A program made the translations under genes and the position numbers. Shown one piece after another: positions 1-12,841 of a stretch of 64,000 nt of DNA (position 1 is the stretch's first letter; every line of letters starts with the position of its first letter). Origin of the DNA: Pseudomonas sp. Root71 (GTDB lineage Bacteria > Pseudomonadota > Gammaproteobacteria > Pseudomonadales > Pseudomonadaceae); contig NZ_LMHY01000022.1 of NCBI RefSeq assembly GCF_001429045.1, forward strand, positions 475,706-539,705, given 5' to 3'. Below the pieces are notes generated by a model, which ran no database searches, was not told the DNA's origin, and saw only the letters and a list, made by a program, of their open reading frames with translations.

Positions 1-223
1 CCGTATAGGGGTGTCCATCCGGGCTTCTGATACGTCAACTTGAAGCCAGCAGACAAGGGGGGCTGCGGCGTAGAGCCACCAGTCACTCCCTGTCACTTTT
101 GGCGGGAAATATGCATCGTTTCCATCCCGGCCCGGAATCAAAAGTTTAACCAACCGGGGCTGGAAGCAGTGGCTCGATGCCATGCATTGCCACGCTCCGA
201 GGAACCCGTCAGAGGTGTTTGCG

Positions 224-3106
<2,883 letters not shown>

Positions 3107-3137
3107 CCTCGTCCATCAAACGGCTGATCATTTCAAT

Positions 3138-3171
3138 CCCAAAGCCGCCTGTCGTCACGGGCGGTTTTGGG
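3138..3171 (+). terminator. Hairpin terminator after the multicopper oxidase
   Basis: A 12-base-pair stem (CCCAAAGCCGCC pairing with GGCGGTTTTGGG, one G-T wobble) begins 31 bases after the oxidase stop codon. The following T-tract is weak (TCGTTT). Position and stem strength support a rho-independent terminator. Confidence 0.6.
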
Positions 3172-3240
3172 TCGTTTGCAACCCTTCGCGACGACCAATA
3201 CCCGACATTTTTCCCCTGACAGCCGACAGATTGAAAGCAC

Positions 3241-3490
3241 TGATTCACTTTGTGTGAAAATCCGTCATGACATGTCAGACCTCCTTAAAAAACGGACTTT
3301 ACCCAACAAATACGGGGTTTAAAGGACGAATGGTCAAGAGGCGTCAAGCGCGGGGAATTCCCGGGAGTTTGCAGCTGCAGCCACTACAGGCTTTTCAAAC
3401 GGGCGCGTTTGTCGCGGTGAAGTGAACTTCACTTTCTCGACGTGTCACATTAGGTCCTTGTCAAGCAAACGTCAGTAGAGGTACAGCCTT
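3241..3490 (+). promoter_or_regulatory. Conserved leader upstream of DUF2790-like gene (copy A)
   Basis: About 130 bases (3241-3372) are almost identical to 12636-12770 even though they are non-coding, which suggests a regulatory role or a very recent duplication. The leader contains the palindrome GGGAATTCCC at 3353-3362. Further down, GAACTT at 3424 followed after 15 bases by TCACA is kept in both copies. It resembles an AlgU/sigma-E promoter but its spacing is one or two bases short, so I treat it only as a possibility. GAGG at 3478 serves as the ribosome-binding site. Confidence 0.45.
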
Positions 3491-3769
3491 ATGAGCATGG
3501 CCACAATTGTCAGTGCGGTGATTTCCAGTCTCGCACCCAGTGTCTTCGACCAGAACAGCCTGCAAGAACCCGGCGCGCATGTCTCGGCCGTCGATTACCA
3601 CTACGGAATGGACATCGATGTGAAACAGGTACTGCAGCGTACCGATACATCCGACAAGACCGGCGTGGTGCCGGTGACTGTTGTCTACCTGGACAGCCAG
3701 GGCGAGGTTCACAAGATCCGTTTCCTCGAATGGGGTGGAAGCCCCGCCGACCCCGCCAGCATTGCCTGA
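3491..3769 (+). CDS. DUF2790-like small protein, copy A
   Basis: This 92-residue protein has the core pattern of the Pseudomonas DUF2790 family: YxYGMDIDVxxV followed by GVVPVTVVYLDSQGEVHKIRF. Family members are usually short exported proteins. Here the N-terminus (MSMATIVSAVISSLAPSV) lacks a basic n-region, so export is uncertain. Its twin at 12842-13120 differs at only a few positions. A five-helix membrane protein gene lies 277 bases downstream in both copies, so the two genes move as a unit but may have separate promoters. Function is unknown; several family members are said to respond to metals or envelope stress, and I cannot confirm that here. Confidence 0.75.
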   Translation: MSMATIVSAVISSLAPSVFDQNSLQEPGAHVSAVDYHYGMDIDVKQVLQRTDTSDKTGVVPVTVVYLDSQGEVHKIRFLEWGGSPADPASIA

Positions 3770-4046
3770 TCAATCAGTCGATCGGGTTCCGGGCTTCGCC
3801 GCCCTCCCCAGAAGCGGAAGTTAAATCTCATATGCACTCAGTGCGGATGATGTTTATTGTTACCTGAAAATGGACATATTCGAATGACTAAAAGTTCATT
3901 CGCGAAACTCACTATTATCTTGCTGGCGTAATGTCACAAGATTAATTGATAACAATTGCTGGATCTAAATGGCAGTCAGCAACGGTAAACCCAATCAATC
4001 CGTGCCGAGAGCCAAGTTGATTCACTATTGAAGCCAAGAGGTCACC

Positions 4047-4700
4047 ATGGAACTTAGTATGTTCTCTTCGTCCACCGTGGAATATGTGCGTTTGGGCGTT
4101 GTATATTTTCATCTTATCGCCTGCTGCGTGGCAATCGGGCTGGTCTTGACCAGTGACATTGCAATGGTCAAGCAACTCCTGAAGGGGGATGCGTCAGGTC
4201 ACCACGATGACGCGCACATGGAAAGCCTTCAAAAAACCGTAGTGCTTGCACTTGTAGCGCTTTGGATTACGGGTATTGGCATTGTAGGGATCGATTATGC
4301 CGGCAAGGGGATGGAGTATTTTCTCAATCCAAAATTGCAAGCCAAGATCGGCATCGTTGTGCTGTTGACCTTTAACGGCTTCCTGTTGCATAGCGCTGTA
4401 TTGCCGGCGCTGAAAAAAGCCGGTTCGTTACTCAAGCTTTCCTTCAGCCTGCGCATGCTGGCGCTGTTCTCCGGCGCCCTCTCTGGCGTGTCGTGGTTCT
4501 ATGCCGCCATGCTGGGTGTTGGTCGTCCGCTGGCCTGGAAGTACTCGCTGGTGGAGTTGCTGGCAGCCTATCCGTTTCTCATCGTCGGTGGATTCGGGGC
4601 GATGGTACTGCTCACTGCCTGGGCAAAAAGCAAAGACACCGAAGCGCGTATGGAGCAAGGCACCAGGACAATAGGAAACGCCGCCCTGGCTGGATGGTGA
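4047..4700 (+). CDS. Five-helix membrane protein with conserved intramembrane His, copy A
   Basis: This 217-residue protein has about five transmembrane segments (near 14-40, 63-85, 97-118, 130-155 and 168-192). H22 in helix 1 (YFHLIACC) and H115 at the end of helix 3 (FNGFLLH) are kept in all three paralogues in this window, and a loop GHHDDAHM (52-58) is rich in possible metal ligands. Helix 1 His plus an AKxxIVxLLxxxxxxxH helix 3 recalls HemJ/CopD-type heme or metal membrane proteins, but that similarity is weak and is an inference. AGAGGT sits four bases before the ATG. The duplicate is at 13399-14052 and a more diverged paralogue at 17093-17758. I do not recognise a named family. Confidence 0.75.
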   Translation: MELSMFSSSTVEYVRLGVVYFHLIACCVAIGLVLTSDIAMVKQLLKGDASGHHDDAHMESLQKTVVLALVALWITGIGIVGIDYAGKGMEYFLNPKLQAKIGIVVLLTFNGFLLHSAVLPALKKAGSLLKLSFSLRMLALFSGALSGVSWFYAAMLGVGRPLAWKYSLVELLAAYPFLIVGGFGAMVLLTAWAKSKDTEARMEQGTRTIGNAALAGW

Positions 4701-4803
4701 AGCCAGGTTGAACACGGAAGTTCAGCTTTAGCCAATAAATTCAAATTCCGCTGCTTAGCAGTTCACAAAACCTCGGCTGACAGAAGTGTGCAGCCTCAAG
4801 CCT

Positions 4804-4832
4804 CGCTGGCAGCACCCAAGGTGCTGCCAGCG
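4804..4832. terminator. Strong perfect hairpin after membrane gene A
   Basis: CGCTGGCAGCACC and GGTGCTGCCAGCG form a perfect 13-base-pair stem with a three-base loop (CAA). It lies about 100 bases after the stop at 4700. No clear T-run follows on either strand, so it could be a terminator, an mRNA-stabilising structure or a protein-binding site. Confidence 0.5.
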
Positions 4833-4995
4833 CCGGTTTAACCAAGATCCCGCCTACACCCAATCCAGTGTGTTGAAACCGCCTCGACAGCACGGGCATT
4901 ATGCTCCGTCGCCTCAGACCCTTTCGCTCATCCCGATCAATAATGCCGCGCGCCTGGAACTCGTCCGCTAACCTCGGATGAGTTGAGATAGGCGT

Positions 4996-5295
4996 CTATC
5001 GCTTGCCCTTCATACAAACTATGGAAAGATAAGCACCCCAAAGAACACCGCAAAGAGCAAGTATCAACTCCGGATTGAAAATGCTCTGCTCGACCGGCGC
5101 TACCAGGATTTCGCTATAAAGGCACACCGCGCCCGCGATCAACGCAATAAAGTAGCCGGTCCGGGTTCTGGTCCGGCGCAATAACAGAACCTTTTTCAGC
5201 CCCTCGTCTTTCCACTCCTGAGGGGGCATGAGTTGGATCTCCTCCAGCAGCACCACACCCCACAGCAACGCACATAACCAATAACCTATCATCAT
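4996..5295 (-). CDS. Small membrane protein, function unknown
   Basis: This 99-residue protein has three likely transmembrane segments: residues 1-18 (MMIGYWLCALLWGVVLLEE), 47-66 and 73-94. A charged cytosolic stretch with an RRTRTRTG motif lies between the first two, and the C-terminus is basic (CMKGKR). GGAG lies five bases upstream of the ATG. It stands alone, convergent with membrane gene A. I do not recognise a family. Confidence 0.65.
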   Translation of the reverse strand: MMIGYWLCALLWGVVLLEEIQLMPPQEWKDEGLKKVLLLRRTRTRTGYFIALIAGAVCLYSEILVAPVEQSIFNPELILALCGVLWGAYLSIVCMKGKR

Positions 5296-5631
5296 GACGT
5301 CTCCAGTTAGAACATTGGTTCAACACGAATGCAGCGTGCACTCCTCGCTCAACTTGCGGATATCGATTCCGGAGTCTTTTCTGACTTGTGAAAATGGCTG
5401 TACAAGACGCTGACAAAGACAACTCCATTGAACGGACGAAAATTTGCCGAGAGGTAAATATGCTTGATTGGTACGGTCCCCGCTATCGACGTTAGCAGGA
5501 CTTCTTTGTAGTGATTCCACTACAGGCAGGCAGGACCAGGCGACGTTTCGGCGATGCCGGGCATGTGCCGCGGAGTGCTGAGGAAGCCGAGAAGGATTGA
5601 GCGGCCCGGCGGCGTCGGATGGCAGGGTGTA
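5296..5631. other. Intergenic stretch without a recognised gene
   Basis: No convincing reading frame was found between the small membrane protein and the response-regulator gene. It should contain the promoter of the small membrane protein (minus strand) and the 3' end of the regulator transcript. No clear terminator hairpin was seen. Confidence 0.5.
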
Positions 5632-6273
5632 CTAAGTCAACAGGCCGTTTTCGAGCGCATAGCGGGCCAGTTTCGCGTTGCTGTCCATCCCTGTCTTTTC
5701 CAGGATCCGTGCCCGGTACGTCGTGACGGTACTTGGGCTCAAGTGCAGTATCTGAGCGATGCGGACAATCCTCTCGCCTGAAGCGAGGAGCTTCAGTACT
5801 TCAAGCTCCCGGTCGGATAGTGCTTCGTGGGGTGCCCCGTCGCTTCTGCCGATAGCGTTGACCAGTTTTTCTGCCAGCTCAGGACTGACGTGCTTGCCGC
5901 CTGAGGCCACCTTGCGAACTGCCGTAACCAGGGTGGCTGCGGAAATATCCTTGGTGAGGTATCCCGCTGCGCCGTGCTTGATCGCGCGTAATGCATAGGC
6001 CTCGACCGAATGCATGCTCAACATCAGAACGGCGAGCTTGGGCTTCTCTGCACGCATGAGCTTGAGCAGTTGAAGGCCGGTCTTGTCGGGAAGCTGAATG
6101 TCTACCAGCGCCACGTCGAAATCCTGCTCCCGGACCAGGAGCATTGCGCCTTGTGCCGTCTCTGCTTCGCCCGTAACGTCAATCTCGCCGGCAGTCTCCA
6201 GCATGCGTCGCACGCCGCTACGCACGATGCTGTGATCATCTACCAGCAAGACTCTGATTTTGTGGTCACTCAT
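5632..6273 (-). CDS. NarL/LuxR-type response regulator
   Basis: This 213-residue protein has an N-terminal receiver domain (VLLVDDHSIVRSG; phospho-acceptor Asp in LVDIQLPDKTG; switch Lys in GYLTKDIS) and a C-terminal LuxR-type helix-turn-helix (LSDRELEVLKLLASGERIVR, then LSPSTVTTYRARILEKTG). The ATG at 6273 gives a canonical start just before the receiver; an upstream start at 6357 would add 28 non-conserved residues. It is transcribed divergently from the poly-HAMP hybrid kinase and is the likely output of that kinase or of the receiver-kinase protein at 11490-12623, whose HisKA_3 type normally pairs with NarL regulators. Confidence 0.9.
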   Translation of the reverse strand: MSDHKIRVLLVDDHSIVRSGVRRMLETAGEIDVTGEAETAQGAMLLVREQDFDVALVDIQLPDKTGLQLLKLMRAEKPKLAVLMLSMHSVEAYALRAIKHGAAGYLTKDISAATLVTAVRKVASGGKHVSPELAEKLVNAIGRSDGAPHEALSDRELEVLKLLASGERIVRIAQILHLSPSTVTTYRARILEKTGMDSNAKLARYALENGLLT

Positions 6274-6571
6274 CTGTATTTTCCATTCGGCAGTGGCCTG
6301 CAAGCCATGGAATCTGCTGCAGAGCTTGACGTTAGCAGGCACAGAGCACACTTGCACTTTTGCCTCAGGCGTTAGTGCTCACATCCCCGGACCGCGGTTG
6401 CAGTCACTTGGAACGGCCTGTTCCCGGCCAATTTCCCCCAGGATCCGGGGTATTGCGCCAACCTTGCTAATATTTCGTAAGCCAACGCTCAGCTTTCAGC
6501 ATGGTCAATACTGCAATGCCGGCTCCTGCACGACGCCTTGCGCTTGGCATCCATCTTGACTGGACATAGAC

Positions 6572-9500
6572 ATGGCCACAGTGACGACACCGATCGAAGC
6601 TTTCGACATGAAGACGTTGCTGGCAGCGCTGAAGGCGTTGCGCAATGGTGACTTCACCACGCGTATGCCGGAAGACTGGACCGGCATGCCGGGCAAGATC
6701 GCCGACACGCTCAACGAGATCATCGACATGGCGGCCGACACCGCCACGGAATTCGAACGCGTGGCGCGACTGATAGGCAAGCAGGGCAAGGTCGATGAGC
6801 GCATCGAACTGCCGATGATGAAAGGCTCATGGCAAAAGATCGTCAACTCGAGCAATGCACTCACCAGCGACCTCATCAGTCCGATGAACGAGATGATCCG
6901 CGTTATCGGCTCGGTTGCCGAGGGTAATCTGAGCCAGCAGGTACCACCGGTACTCGACGACCTGAAACTGCGGGGCCAGTTCCTCAAATCCGCCCGGATC
7001 GTGAACACCATGGTGACTCGACTGGGCTCCTTCGCTTCCGAGGTCACCCGCGTGGCGCGCGAAGTCGGCACTGAGGGGATACTCGGTGGTCAGGCCAATG
7101 TCAAAGGGGTGTCCGGCACATGGAAAGACCTGACCGACTCCGTCAACGACATGGCCGCCAATCTGACCACCCAGATGCGCAACATCGCTTACGTGACGAC
7201 CGCGGTGGCCAAAGGCGATCTGGGCAAGACGATTACCGTCGAAGTCAGGGGTGAGATTCTCGAGCTGAAAAACACCATCAACACGATGGTCGGCCAGCTC
7301 TCGAGTTTCGCTGCGGAGGTGACCCGCGTGGCACTGGAAGTCGGTACCGAAGGCAAGTTGGGCGGCCAGGCGGAAGTGCGCGGCGTATCAGGCACCTGGC
7401 GCGACCTGACCGAGTCGGTCAACGGCATGGCGGCCAACCTGACCACCCAGGTGCGCAACCTCGCACAGGTGACGACGGCGGTGGCGCGCGGCGACCTCGG
7501 CAAGAAAATTACCGTTGAAGCCAAGGGCGAGATTCTCGAACTGAAAAACACTATCAACACGATGGTCGACCAGCTCTCCAGCTTCGCCTCTGAGGTGACA
7601 CGCGTCGCGCTGGAAGTCGGTACCGAAGGCAAACTGGGCGGACAGGCCGAAGTGACTGGTGTGTCCGGTACCTGGAAGGACCTGACCAATTCGGTCAACG
7701 GCATGGCGGCCAACCTGACCACCCAGGTGCGCAACATTGCCGACGTGACGACGGCGGTGGCCAACGGCGACCTGTCGCGCAAGATCACAGCCGAAGCCAA
7801 AGGTGAAATTCTCCAACTCAAGGAAACCATCAACACAATGGTGGACCAGCTCTCGACCTTTGCCGACGAAGTGACGCGCATGGCTCGCGAAGTGGGGACT
7901 GACGGCAAGCTCGGGGGCCAGGCCAGGGTGACGGGCGTCGGTGGAACCTGGAAAGACTTGACCGACTCGGTCAACAGCATGGCGGCCAACCTGACCAATC
8001 AGGTGCGCAACATCGCCGACGTGACGACGGCGGTGGCCAAAGGCGACCTGGGGCGCAAGATTACCGTGGAGGCCAAGGGCGAAATCATGGAGCTGAAGAA
8101 CACCATCAACACCATGGTGGACCAGCTCAACAGCTTTGCCGCCGAAGTAACGCGGGTGGCGCGCGAAGTCGGCACTGAAGGAAAGCTCGGGGGACAGGCA
8201 CAGGTGCAAGGCGTGTCCGGTACCTGGAGGGACTTGACCGAAAACGTGAACTTCATGGCGGCCAACCTGACCAGCCAGGTGCGAGGCATCGCGAAAGTGG
8301 TGACCGCAGTAGCCAACGGCGACATGAAGAAAAAACTGACACTGGAAGCCAAGGGCGAGATCGCCGAACTGGCCGACACCATCAACGGTATGACCGATAC
8401 GCTGGCGCTGTTCTCCGACCAGGTAACCTCGGTGGCGCGTGAAGTGGGCGTCGAGGGCAAGCTGGGGGGCCAGGCGAACGTGCCGGGTGCTGCCGGCACC
8501 TGGCGCGACCTGACCGACAACGTGAACGGCCTGGCGGCCAACCTGACCAATCAGGTGCGCGCAATTGCCGACGTGGCGACGGCCGTGACCAAGGGCGATC
8601 TGACTCGTTACGTGGAAGTGGAAGCAAAGGGTGAAGTGGCGGAATTGAAGGACAACGTCAACGAGATGATCCGCAACCTGCGGGAAACCACGCGGCAAAA
8701 CGCGGAGCAGGACTGGCTCAAGAGCAATCTCGCGAAATTCAACCGTCTGCTGCAGGGCCAGCGCGATCTGGCGGCAGTCTCCAAGATGGTGCTGTCTGAA
8801 CTGGCTCCGCTGATCAACGCCCAGCACGGTGTGTTCTACATGATGAACGAGAGCCCGCCCGATCCCGCGAAACTCAAGCTGCTGTCCGCTTATGCGTACA
8901 AGGGAAACATCAATGTGAACGATGAGTGGCGGCTCGGCGAGGGCCTTGTCGGGCAATGCGCCTACGAGAAGCGACGCATCCTGCTGACCGATGTACCCGC
9001 CAATTACGTCGCGATTTCATCGGGACTGGGTGCGGCCGCCCCGCTGAATATCATCGTGTTGCCGATCCTGTTCGAGAACAAGGTCAAGGCCGTCGTCGAA
9101 ATGGCTTCGTTCACGCGCTACAGCATCATTCATCAAACCTTCCTTGATCAGCTTGCTGAATCGATTGGTATCGTACTCAACACGATCGAAGCCAATATGC
9201 GTACCGAAGAACTGCTCAAGCAGTCGCAATCGCTGGCGCAGGAGTTGCAAAAGCAACAAGAGGAATTGAGACAGACCAACGAGGAACTGGGGGACAAGGC
9301 TGGACTGCTGGCGGAACAGAAAGCCGAAGTCGAGCGCAAGAACCGCGAAGTCGAAATCACCAAGCTGTCGCTGGAGGAGAAGGCGGAGCAGCTGATGCTG
9401 ACCTCGAAGTACAAGTCCGAATTCCTCTCCAGCATGTCCCATGAGCTCAGAACGCCATTGAACAGCCTGCTGATCCTGGCCCGGCAGCTCAGCGACAACG

Positions 9501-11440
9501 CGGAACACAATCTCACACCAAGGCAGGTCGAATATGCCAAGACCATCCGTAGCGCGGGCAAAGACCTGCTGGAACTGATCGACGAGATTCTCTATCTGTC
9601 CAAGATCGAGTCAGGTACGGTCACACTGGATCTGAATGAAGCGCTGTTCGCCGATTTGCACGACCAGATCGAACGCACCTTCCGGCCGGTCGCCGAAAGC
9701 CGGGGCCTCACCTTCACGATTGAACTGGCGCCTGCCCTGCCCCCCGTCATCTGGACCGACGAAAAGCGCCTGCTACAAGTGGTCAAGAACCTGCTGTCCA
9801 ATGCCTTCAAGTTCACTGAGCAAGGCAGCGTCAAGATCAGCATCGAACCCGCTGTGTCCGGGTGGAGCGTGGATAACAGCGAGCTCAATCGTGCCGATAC
9901 AGTAGTCGCATTCGTGGTCACCGACACCGGCATTGGCGTATCTGCCGGCAAGCAGAAGCTCATCTTCGAAGCGTTCCAGCAAGCAGATACCGGAACCTCA
10001 CGTAAATACGGCGGCACCGGCCTCGGCCTGTCGATCAGCCGTGAGCTCGCACACCGGCTGGGTGGAGAGCTGCGGTTGATCCCCGGTGAGATCGGCCCGG
10101 GCAGTACTTTCGCGCTGTACGTACCCTTACGTACAGAGAATGCCCAGCGTCAGACGCTAGACGAGTCAGCGACTGAGACAGAGACAGTACCTGGCCAAGT
10201 CAAGCGCGACCCCATGTCAAGCCCGTCTGCACAGATACCGGACGACCGCGAGTCTGTCCAACCCGGGGACCAAGTGCTGTTGATGCTCGAGGGCGACGCC
10301 CGATTCGGCAGCATTCTGCTCGAGGCCGCGCACCAGGAGGGGTTCAGGGCTATCGTCACGACCCGTGGCGCAGATGCACTGGAGCTTGTCGAGCGCTTCC
10401 AACCCGCTGCGATCACGCTGGACCCGGGCCTGACGGACATCGATGGCTGGTCGCTGCTCGAGCAGTTGAAGCGCAATTTCGCTACACGTCACATCCCGGT
10501 CCAGATCATCTCCACCACTGACGACCACACACGCGGGCTGCGCTACGGCGCTTTCGACTATCTGCTCAAGCCGGTCACAGCCGACGAGATTCAAAATGCG
10601 CTGGTCGGCATCGTGGCATTCGCTCGGCGCAAGACCAGGAACCTTCTACTCATTGACGACAACGAAGGGAGCCGTGCCCATATCCTCGATCTACTCGGCA
10701 ACACCGACGTGAAGATCGAAGCGACCGCCAGCGACACGCAAGCCTTGAAGAAACTGGCAAAGAAACGCTACGACTGCATGGCAATCAATCTCAAACTGCC
10801 CGACGCATCCGGCATCAGGTTGCTCGAGGCGTTGCAGGAAGACCGCGCCATGCGTGAATTGCCGATCGTCGTCTATGGTGCGGAGACACTGACCAAGCCG
10901 GAACGCGAGCGTTTCAGGACCCTGCTCGGCAAGGGCGTCATCAAGGCCGTTGAGTCCCCCGAGCGCATACTCGACGAAACCGCGCTGTTTCTGCACCGCG
11001 TCGTAGCCAGGCTGACGCAGACCCAGCGCAGGTTGCTGGAAAAACTCTATGAGGGTTCGGACAGCCTCGAGGGTAAAAAGGCCCTGGTGGTCGACGATGA
11101 CGTGCGCAATATCTTTGCCCTGACCAGCGTGCTTGAGTGCAACAAAATGCTGGTGGCCACGGCCGAAAACGGCCGAACCGCCATAGAACTGCTGCAGCAG
11201 CAGCCCGATACCGACATTGTGCTGATGGACATCATGATGCCCGAGATGGATGGCTATGAAACCATGCGCCAGATCCGCACATTCAAGAGATTTGAAACCC
11301 TGCCCATGATTGCGCTGACGGCCAAGGCGATGATGGGTGACCGCGAAAAGTGCATCGAGGCAGGAGCCTCGGACTATGTCAGCAAGCCGGTGGATACCGA
11401 CCAGTTGCTGTCACTGATGCGCAAATGGCTCTATCGATGA
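6572..11440 (+). CDS. Soluble poly-HAMP hybrid sensor histidine kinase
   Basis: This 1622-residue kinase has no signal peptide or transmembrane segment. Residues about 10-700 are a chain of HAMP-type helical repeats, six of them in register (92 residues each). A GAF-like domain follows (about 725-870), then a coiled coil (about 870-945), a HisKA with [10 protein letters not shown] (His near 957), and an HATPase domain with N (NLLSNAFKF), DTGIGV and GGTGLGLSI boxes. Three receivers complete it. Receiver 1 keeps its Asp (TLDPGL) and Lys. Receiver 2 has Asn at the Asp position (INLKLPD) and is probably inactive. Receiver 3 is canonical ([16 protein letters not shown]). The layout recalls fungal group III (Nik1/Bos1-type) kinases, which sense through HAMP chains. 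The ribosome-binding site is weak (GGACATAGAC). Confidence 0.9.
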   Translation: MATVTTPIEAFDMKTLLAALKALRNGDFTTRMPEDWTGMPGKIADTLNEIIDMAADTATEFERVARLIGKQGKVDERIELPMMKGSWQKIVNSSNALTSDLISPMNEMIRVIGSVAEGNLSQQVPPVLDDLKLRGQFLKSARIVNTMVTRLGSFASEVTRVAREVGTEGILGGQANVKGVSGTWKDLTDSVNDMAANLTTQMRNIAYVTTAVAKGDLGKTITVEVRGEILELKNTINTMVGQLSSFAAEVTRVALEVGTEGKLGGQAEVRGVSGTWRDLTESVNGMAANLTTQVRNLAQVTTAVARGDLGKKITVEAKGEILELKNTINTMVDQLSSFASEVTRVALEVGTEGKLGGQAEVTGVSGTWKDLTNSVNGMAANLTTQVRNIADVTTAVANGDLSRKITAEAKGEILQLKETINTMVDQLSTFADEVTRMAREVGTDGKLGGQARVTGVGGTWKDLTDSVNSMAANLTNQVRNIADVTTAVAKGDLGRKITVEAKGEIMELKNTINTMVDQLNSFAAEVTRVAREVGTEGKLGGQAQVQGVSGTWRDLTENVNFMAANLTSQVRGIAKVVTAVANGDMKKKLTLEAKGEIAELADTINGMTDTLALFSDQVTSVAREVGVEGKLGGQANVPGAAGTWRDLTDNVNGLAANLTNQVRAIADVATAVTKGDLTRYVEVEAKGEVAELKDNVNEMIRNLRETTRQNAEQDWLKSNLAKFNRLLQGQRDLAAVSKMVLSELAPLINAQHGVFYMMNESPPDPAKLKLLSAYAYKGNINVNDEWRLGEGLVGQCAYEKRRILLTDVPANYVAISSGLGAAAPLNIIVLPILFENKVKAVVEMASFTRYSIIHQTFLDQLAESIGIVLNTIEANMRTEELLKQSQSLAQELQKQQEELRQTNEELGDKAGLLAEQKAEVERKNREVEITKLSLEEKAEQLMLTSKYKSEFLSSMSHELRTPLNSLLILARQLSDNAEHNLTPRQVEYAKTIRSAGKDLLELIDEILYLSKIESGTVTLDLNEALFADLHDQIERTFRPVAESRGLTFTIELAPALPPVIWTDEKRLLQVVKNLLSNAFKFTEQGSVKISIEPAVSGWSVDNSELNRADTVVAFVVTDTGIGVSAGKQKLIFEAFQQADTGTSRKYGGTGLGLSISRELAHRLGGELRLIPGEIGPGSTFALYVPLRTENAQRQTLDESATETETVPGQVKRDPMSSPSAQIPDDRESVQPGDQVLLMLEGDARFGSILLEAAHQEGFRAIVTTRGADALELVERFQPAAITLDPGLTDIDGWSLLEQLKRNFATRHIPVQIISTTDDHTRGLRYGAFDYLLKPVTADEIQNALVGIVAFARRKTRNLLLIDDNEGSRAHILDLLGNTDVKIEATASDTQALKKLAKKRYDCMAINLKLPDASGIRLLEALQEDRAMRELPIVVYGAETLTKPERERFRTLLGKGVIKAVESPERILDETALFLHRVVARLTQTQRRLLEKLYEGSDSLEGKKALVVDDDVRNIFALTSVLECNKMLVATAENGRTAIELLQQQPDTDIVLMDIMMPEMDGYETMRQIRTFKRFETLPMIALTAKAMMGDREKCIEAGASDYVSKPVDTDQLLSLMRKWLYR
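7021..8676 (+). repeat. Six tandem 276-bp units encoding HAMP repeats
   Basis: The motif ATGGCGGCCAACCTGACC (CTG in the last unit) recurs at 7151, 7427, 7703, 7979, 8255 and 8531, exactly 276 bases apart, so each unit is 92 codons. DNA identity is high between neighbouring units, which indicates amplification by unequal recombination and makes copy-number change within the kinase gene plausible. The repeat lies wholly inside the kinase coding sequence. Confidence 0.9.
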
Positions 11441-11489
11441 CTGTGTACCGCGCTCATTGCGCGCTAGCGCAAACCGAAGTGGCATAGAT

Positions 11490-12623
11490 ATGCAACAGGA
11501 ACCTCCGGTATTCAATGAGAGAGCCCAGGCGCGGCACCCGCTCCCGCCTGATGGCGTGCCAGCATCTGTGTTGCTGGTGGATGACAATCCCGCCAAGCTT
11601 ACGGCGCTCGCCGCGGTGATTGCGGACATGGGCCTCGATATTGCCACGGCGACCTCCGGACGCGAGGCCCTGCGCCTGCTATTGCAACGCGACTTCGCCG
11701 TCATTCTGCTCGACGTGAAAATGCCAGTGATGGACGGTTTTGAGACCGCGGCACTCATCCACGGCCGCCCGAAGTCGGCCCACACGCCCATTATCTTCGT
11801 CACAGCTGAGGCCGACACGGATTCCGAGCGTTTCCGCGGTTATACGTCCGGCGCAGTGGATTACATCTTCTCGCCGATTGTGGCCGAGGTTCTTCGCGCC
11901 AAGATCCGGGTGTTTGTCGACCTGTTCTACTTGCAGCGCAAGCTGACGATGCAGGCCGAAGAGTTGCTGCAATCGAAGCTGTTGCTGCGCGAACTGGCCT
12001 CCTATCAGGAGCACATCAAGGAAGAAGAGCGAAAGCGGATCGCACGCGACATCCATGACGAACTGGGACAGAGTCTGCTGGCTTTGCGAATCGATGTCTC
12101 CATGTTGCAGGCGCGCACCAGTACCATGCACCCCAAGCTCAACGAAAAGGCCAGTGATGCCCTGAATCACCTCGATACAGCCATCCGCAGTGTCCGCAGT
12201 ATCATTAATGATCTTCGGCCCCCCGTACTCGATCTGGGATTGCAGGCAGCAATCGAGTGGCAACTTGAAGAGTTCCGGCAGCGCAGTGCGATCGATTGCA
12301 AGATGTCGGCAAAAGACGAAAACTTCCGTTGCGATCTGAATGAAAAATCCGCCACGACTCTGTTCCGTATCGTGCAGGAATCGCTGTCGAATATTGCCCG
12401 ACACGCGCAAGCGACAAAGGTGCATATCGAACTTTCCAGGGAGGGTCGTTGGCTTTATCTGCGGATCAAAGACAATGGCGTAGGCATGACGGATCGCAAA
12501 AAATTGAACTCGTTCGGGCTGGTGGGAATGAAGGAGCGCATCAGCATGCTGGGCGGAGAATTGACGATCGACAGCGCGCCGGACAAAGGAACGAGATTAA
12601 CGATATCGCTGCCACTCGACTGA
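11490..12623 (+). CDS. Receiver-histidine kinase fusion (HisKA_3 type)
   Basis: This 377-residue protein has an N-terminal receiver (VLLVDDNPAKLTAL; phospho-acceptor in LLDVKMPVMDG), a helical linker, and a NarX/DegS-type kinase core with RIARDIHDELGQSLLALR (phospho-His) and an HATPase domain (VQESLSNIARHAQA, DNGVGM). Having a receiver before the kinase lets a phosphorelay from another kinase control it. The hybrid kinase ends 49 bases upstream, so the two are probably co-transcribed. I chose the ATG at 11490; a TTG at 11457 is possible, and neither has a strong ribosome-binding site. Its likely DNA-binding partner is the NarL-type regulator at 5632-6273. Confidence 0.88.
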   Translation: MQQEPPVFNERAQARHPLPPDGVPASVLLVDDNPAKLTALAAVIADMGLDIATATSGREALRLLLQRDFAVILLDVKMPVMDGFETAALIHGRPKSAHTPIIFVTAEADTDSERFRGYTSGAVDYIFSPIVAEVLRAKIRVFVDLFYLQRKLTMQAEELLQSKLLLRELASYQEHIKEEERKRIARDIHDELGQSLLALRIDVSMLQARTSTMHPKLNEKASDALNHLDTAIRSVRSIINDLRPPVLDLGLQAAIEWQLEEFRQRSAIDCKMSAKDENFRCDLNEKSATTLFRIVQESLSNIARHAQATKVHIELSREGRWLYLRIKDNGVGMTDRKKLNSFGLVGMKERISMLGGELTIDSAPDKGTRLTISLPLD

Positions 12624-12635
12624 CCCGGATGGCCC

Positions 12636-12841
12636 TGATTCACCTTGCGTGAAAATCCGTCATGACATGTCATGACCTCCTTAAAAAACGGACTTTACCC
12701 AACAAATACGGGGTTTAAAGGACGAATGGTCAAGAGGCGTCAAGCGCGGGGAATTCCCGGGAGTTTGCAGCAGTGAACTTCAGTTTCAAGACATGTCACA
12801 TTAGGTCCCCGTCAAGCGAACTTCAGCAGAGGTACAGCCTA
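12636..12841 (+). promoter_or_regulatory. Conserved leader upstream of DUF2790-like gene (copy B)
   Basis: It is nearly identical to 3241-3372 over its first 130 bases, including the GGGAATTCCC palindrome at 12749-12758. It then joins directly to GTGAACTTCAG because the 45-base segment of copy A is missing. Conservation of the non-coding leader argues that both cassettes answer to the same regulator, unless the duplication is simply recent. Confidence 0.45.

Larger units (their letters stand above)
3241..4735. repeat. Direct repeat copy A (DUF2790 + membrane gene cassette)
   Basis: This block recurs in the same orientation at 12636-14090. The two copies share the untranslated leader, both genes and the roughly 277-base intergenic spacer; the corresponding start codons are 9351 and 9352 bases apart. 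Protein copies differ at only a few residues. Copy A carries about 45 extra bases between roughly 3373 and 3420 (starting CTGCAGCCACTACAGG) that are absent from copy B. Similarity fades shortly after the membrane-protein stop codon. The repeats enclose a sensor-kinase locus and could recombine to delete about 9.35 kb. Confidence 0.9.

Noticed and set aside
3424..3449. AlgU/sigma-E type promoter in the leader
   Set aside because: The -35-like GAACTT is good but the spacing to TCACA is 15 rather than 16-17 and the -10 match is poor; kept only as a remark.
4786..4971. 61-codon plus-strand frame after membrane gene A
   Set aside because: It contains the 13-bp perfect hairpin and has no start signal or protein-like sequence.
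7021..8676. Possible CRISPR or satellite repeat
   Set aside because: Units are 276 bases, contiguous, in frame and protein-coding, so they are HAMP domain repeats.
7388..8956. Long minus-strand open frame of 522 codons across the kinase repeats
   Set aside because: It is the reverse shadow of the repetitive GC-rich HAMP-coding DNA; no ribosome-binding site, and the plus-strand frame shows strong family motifs.
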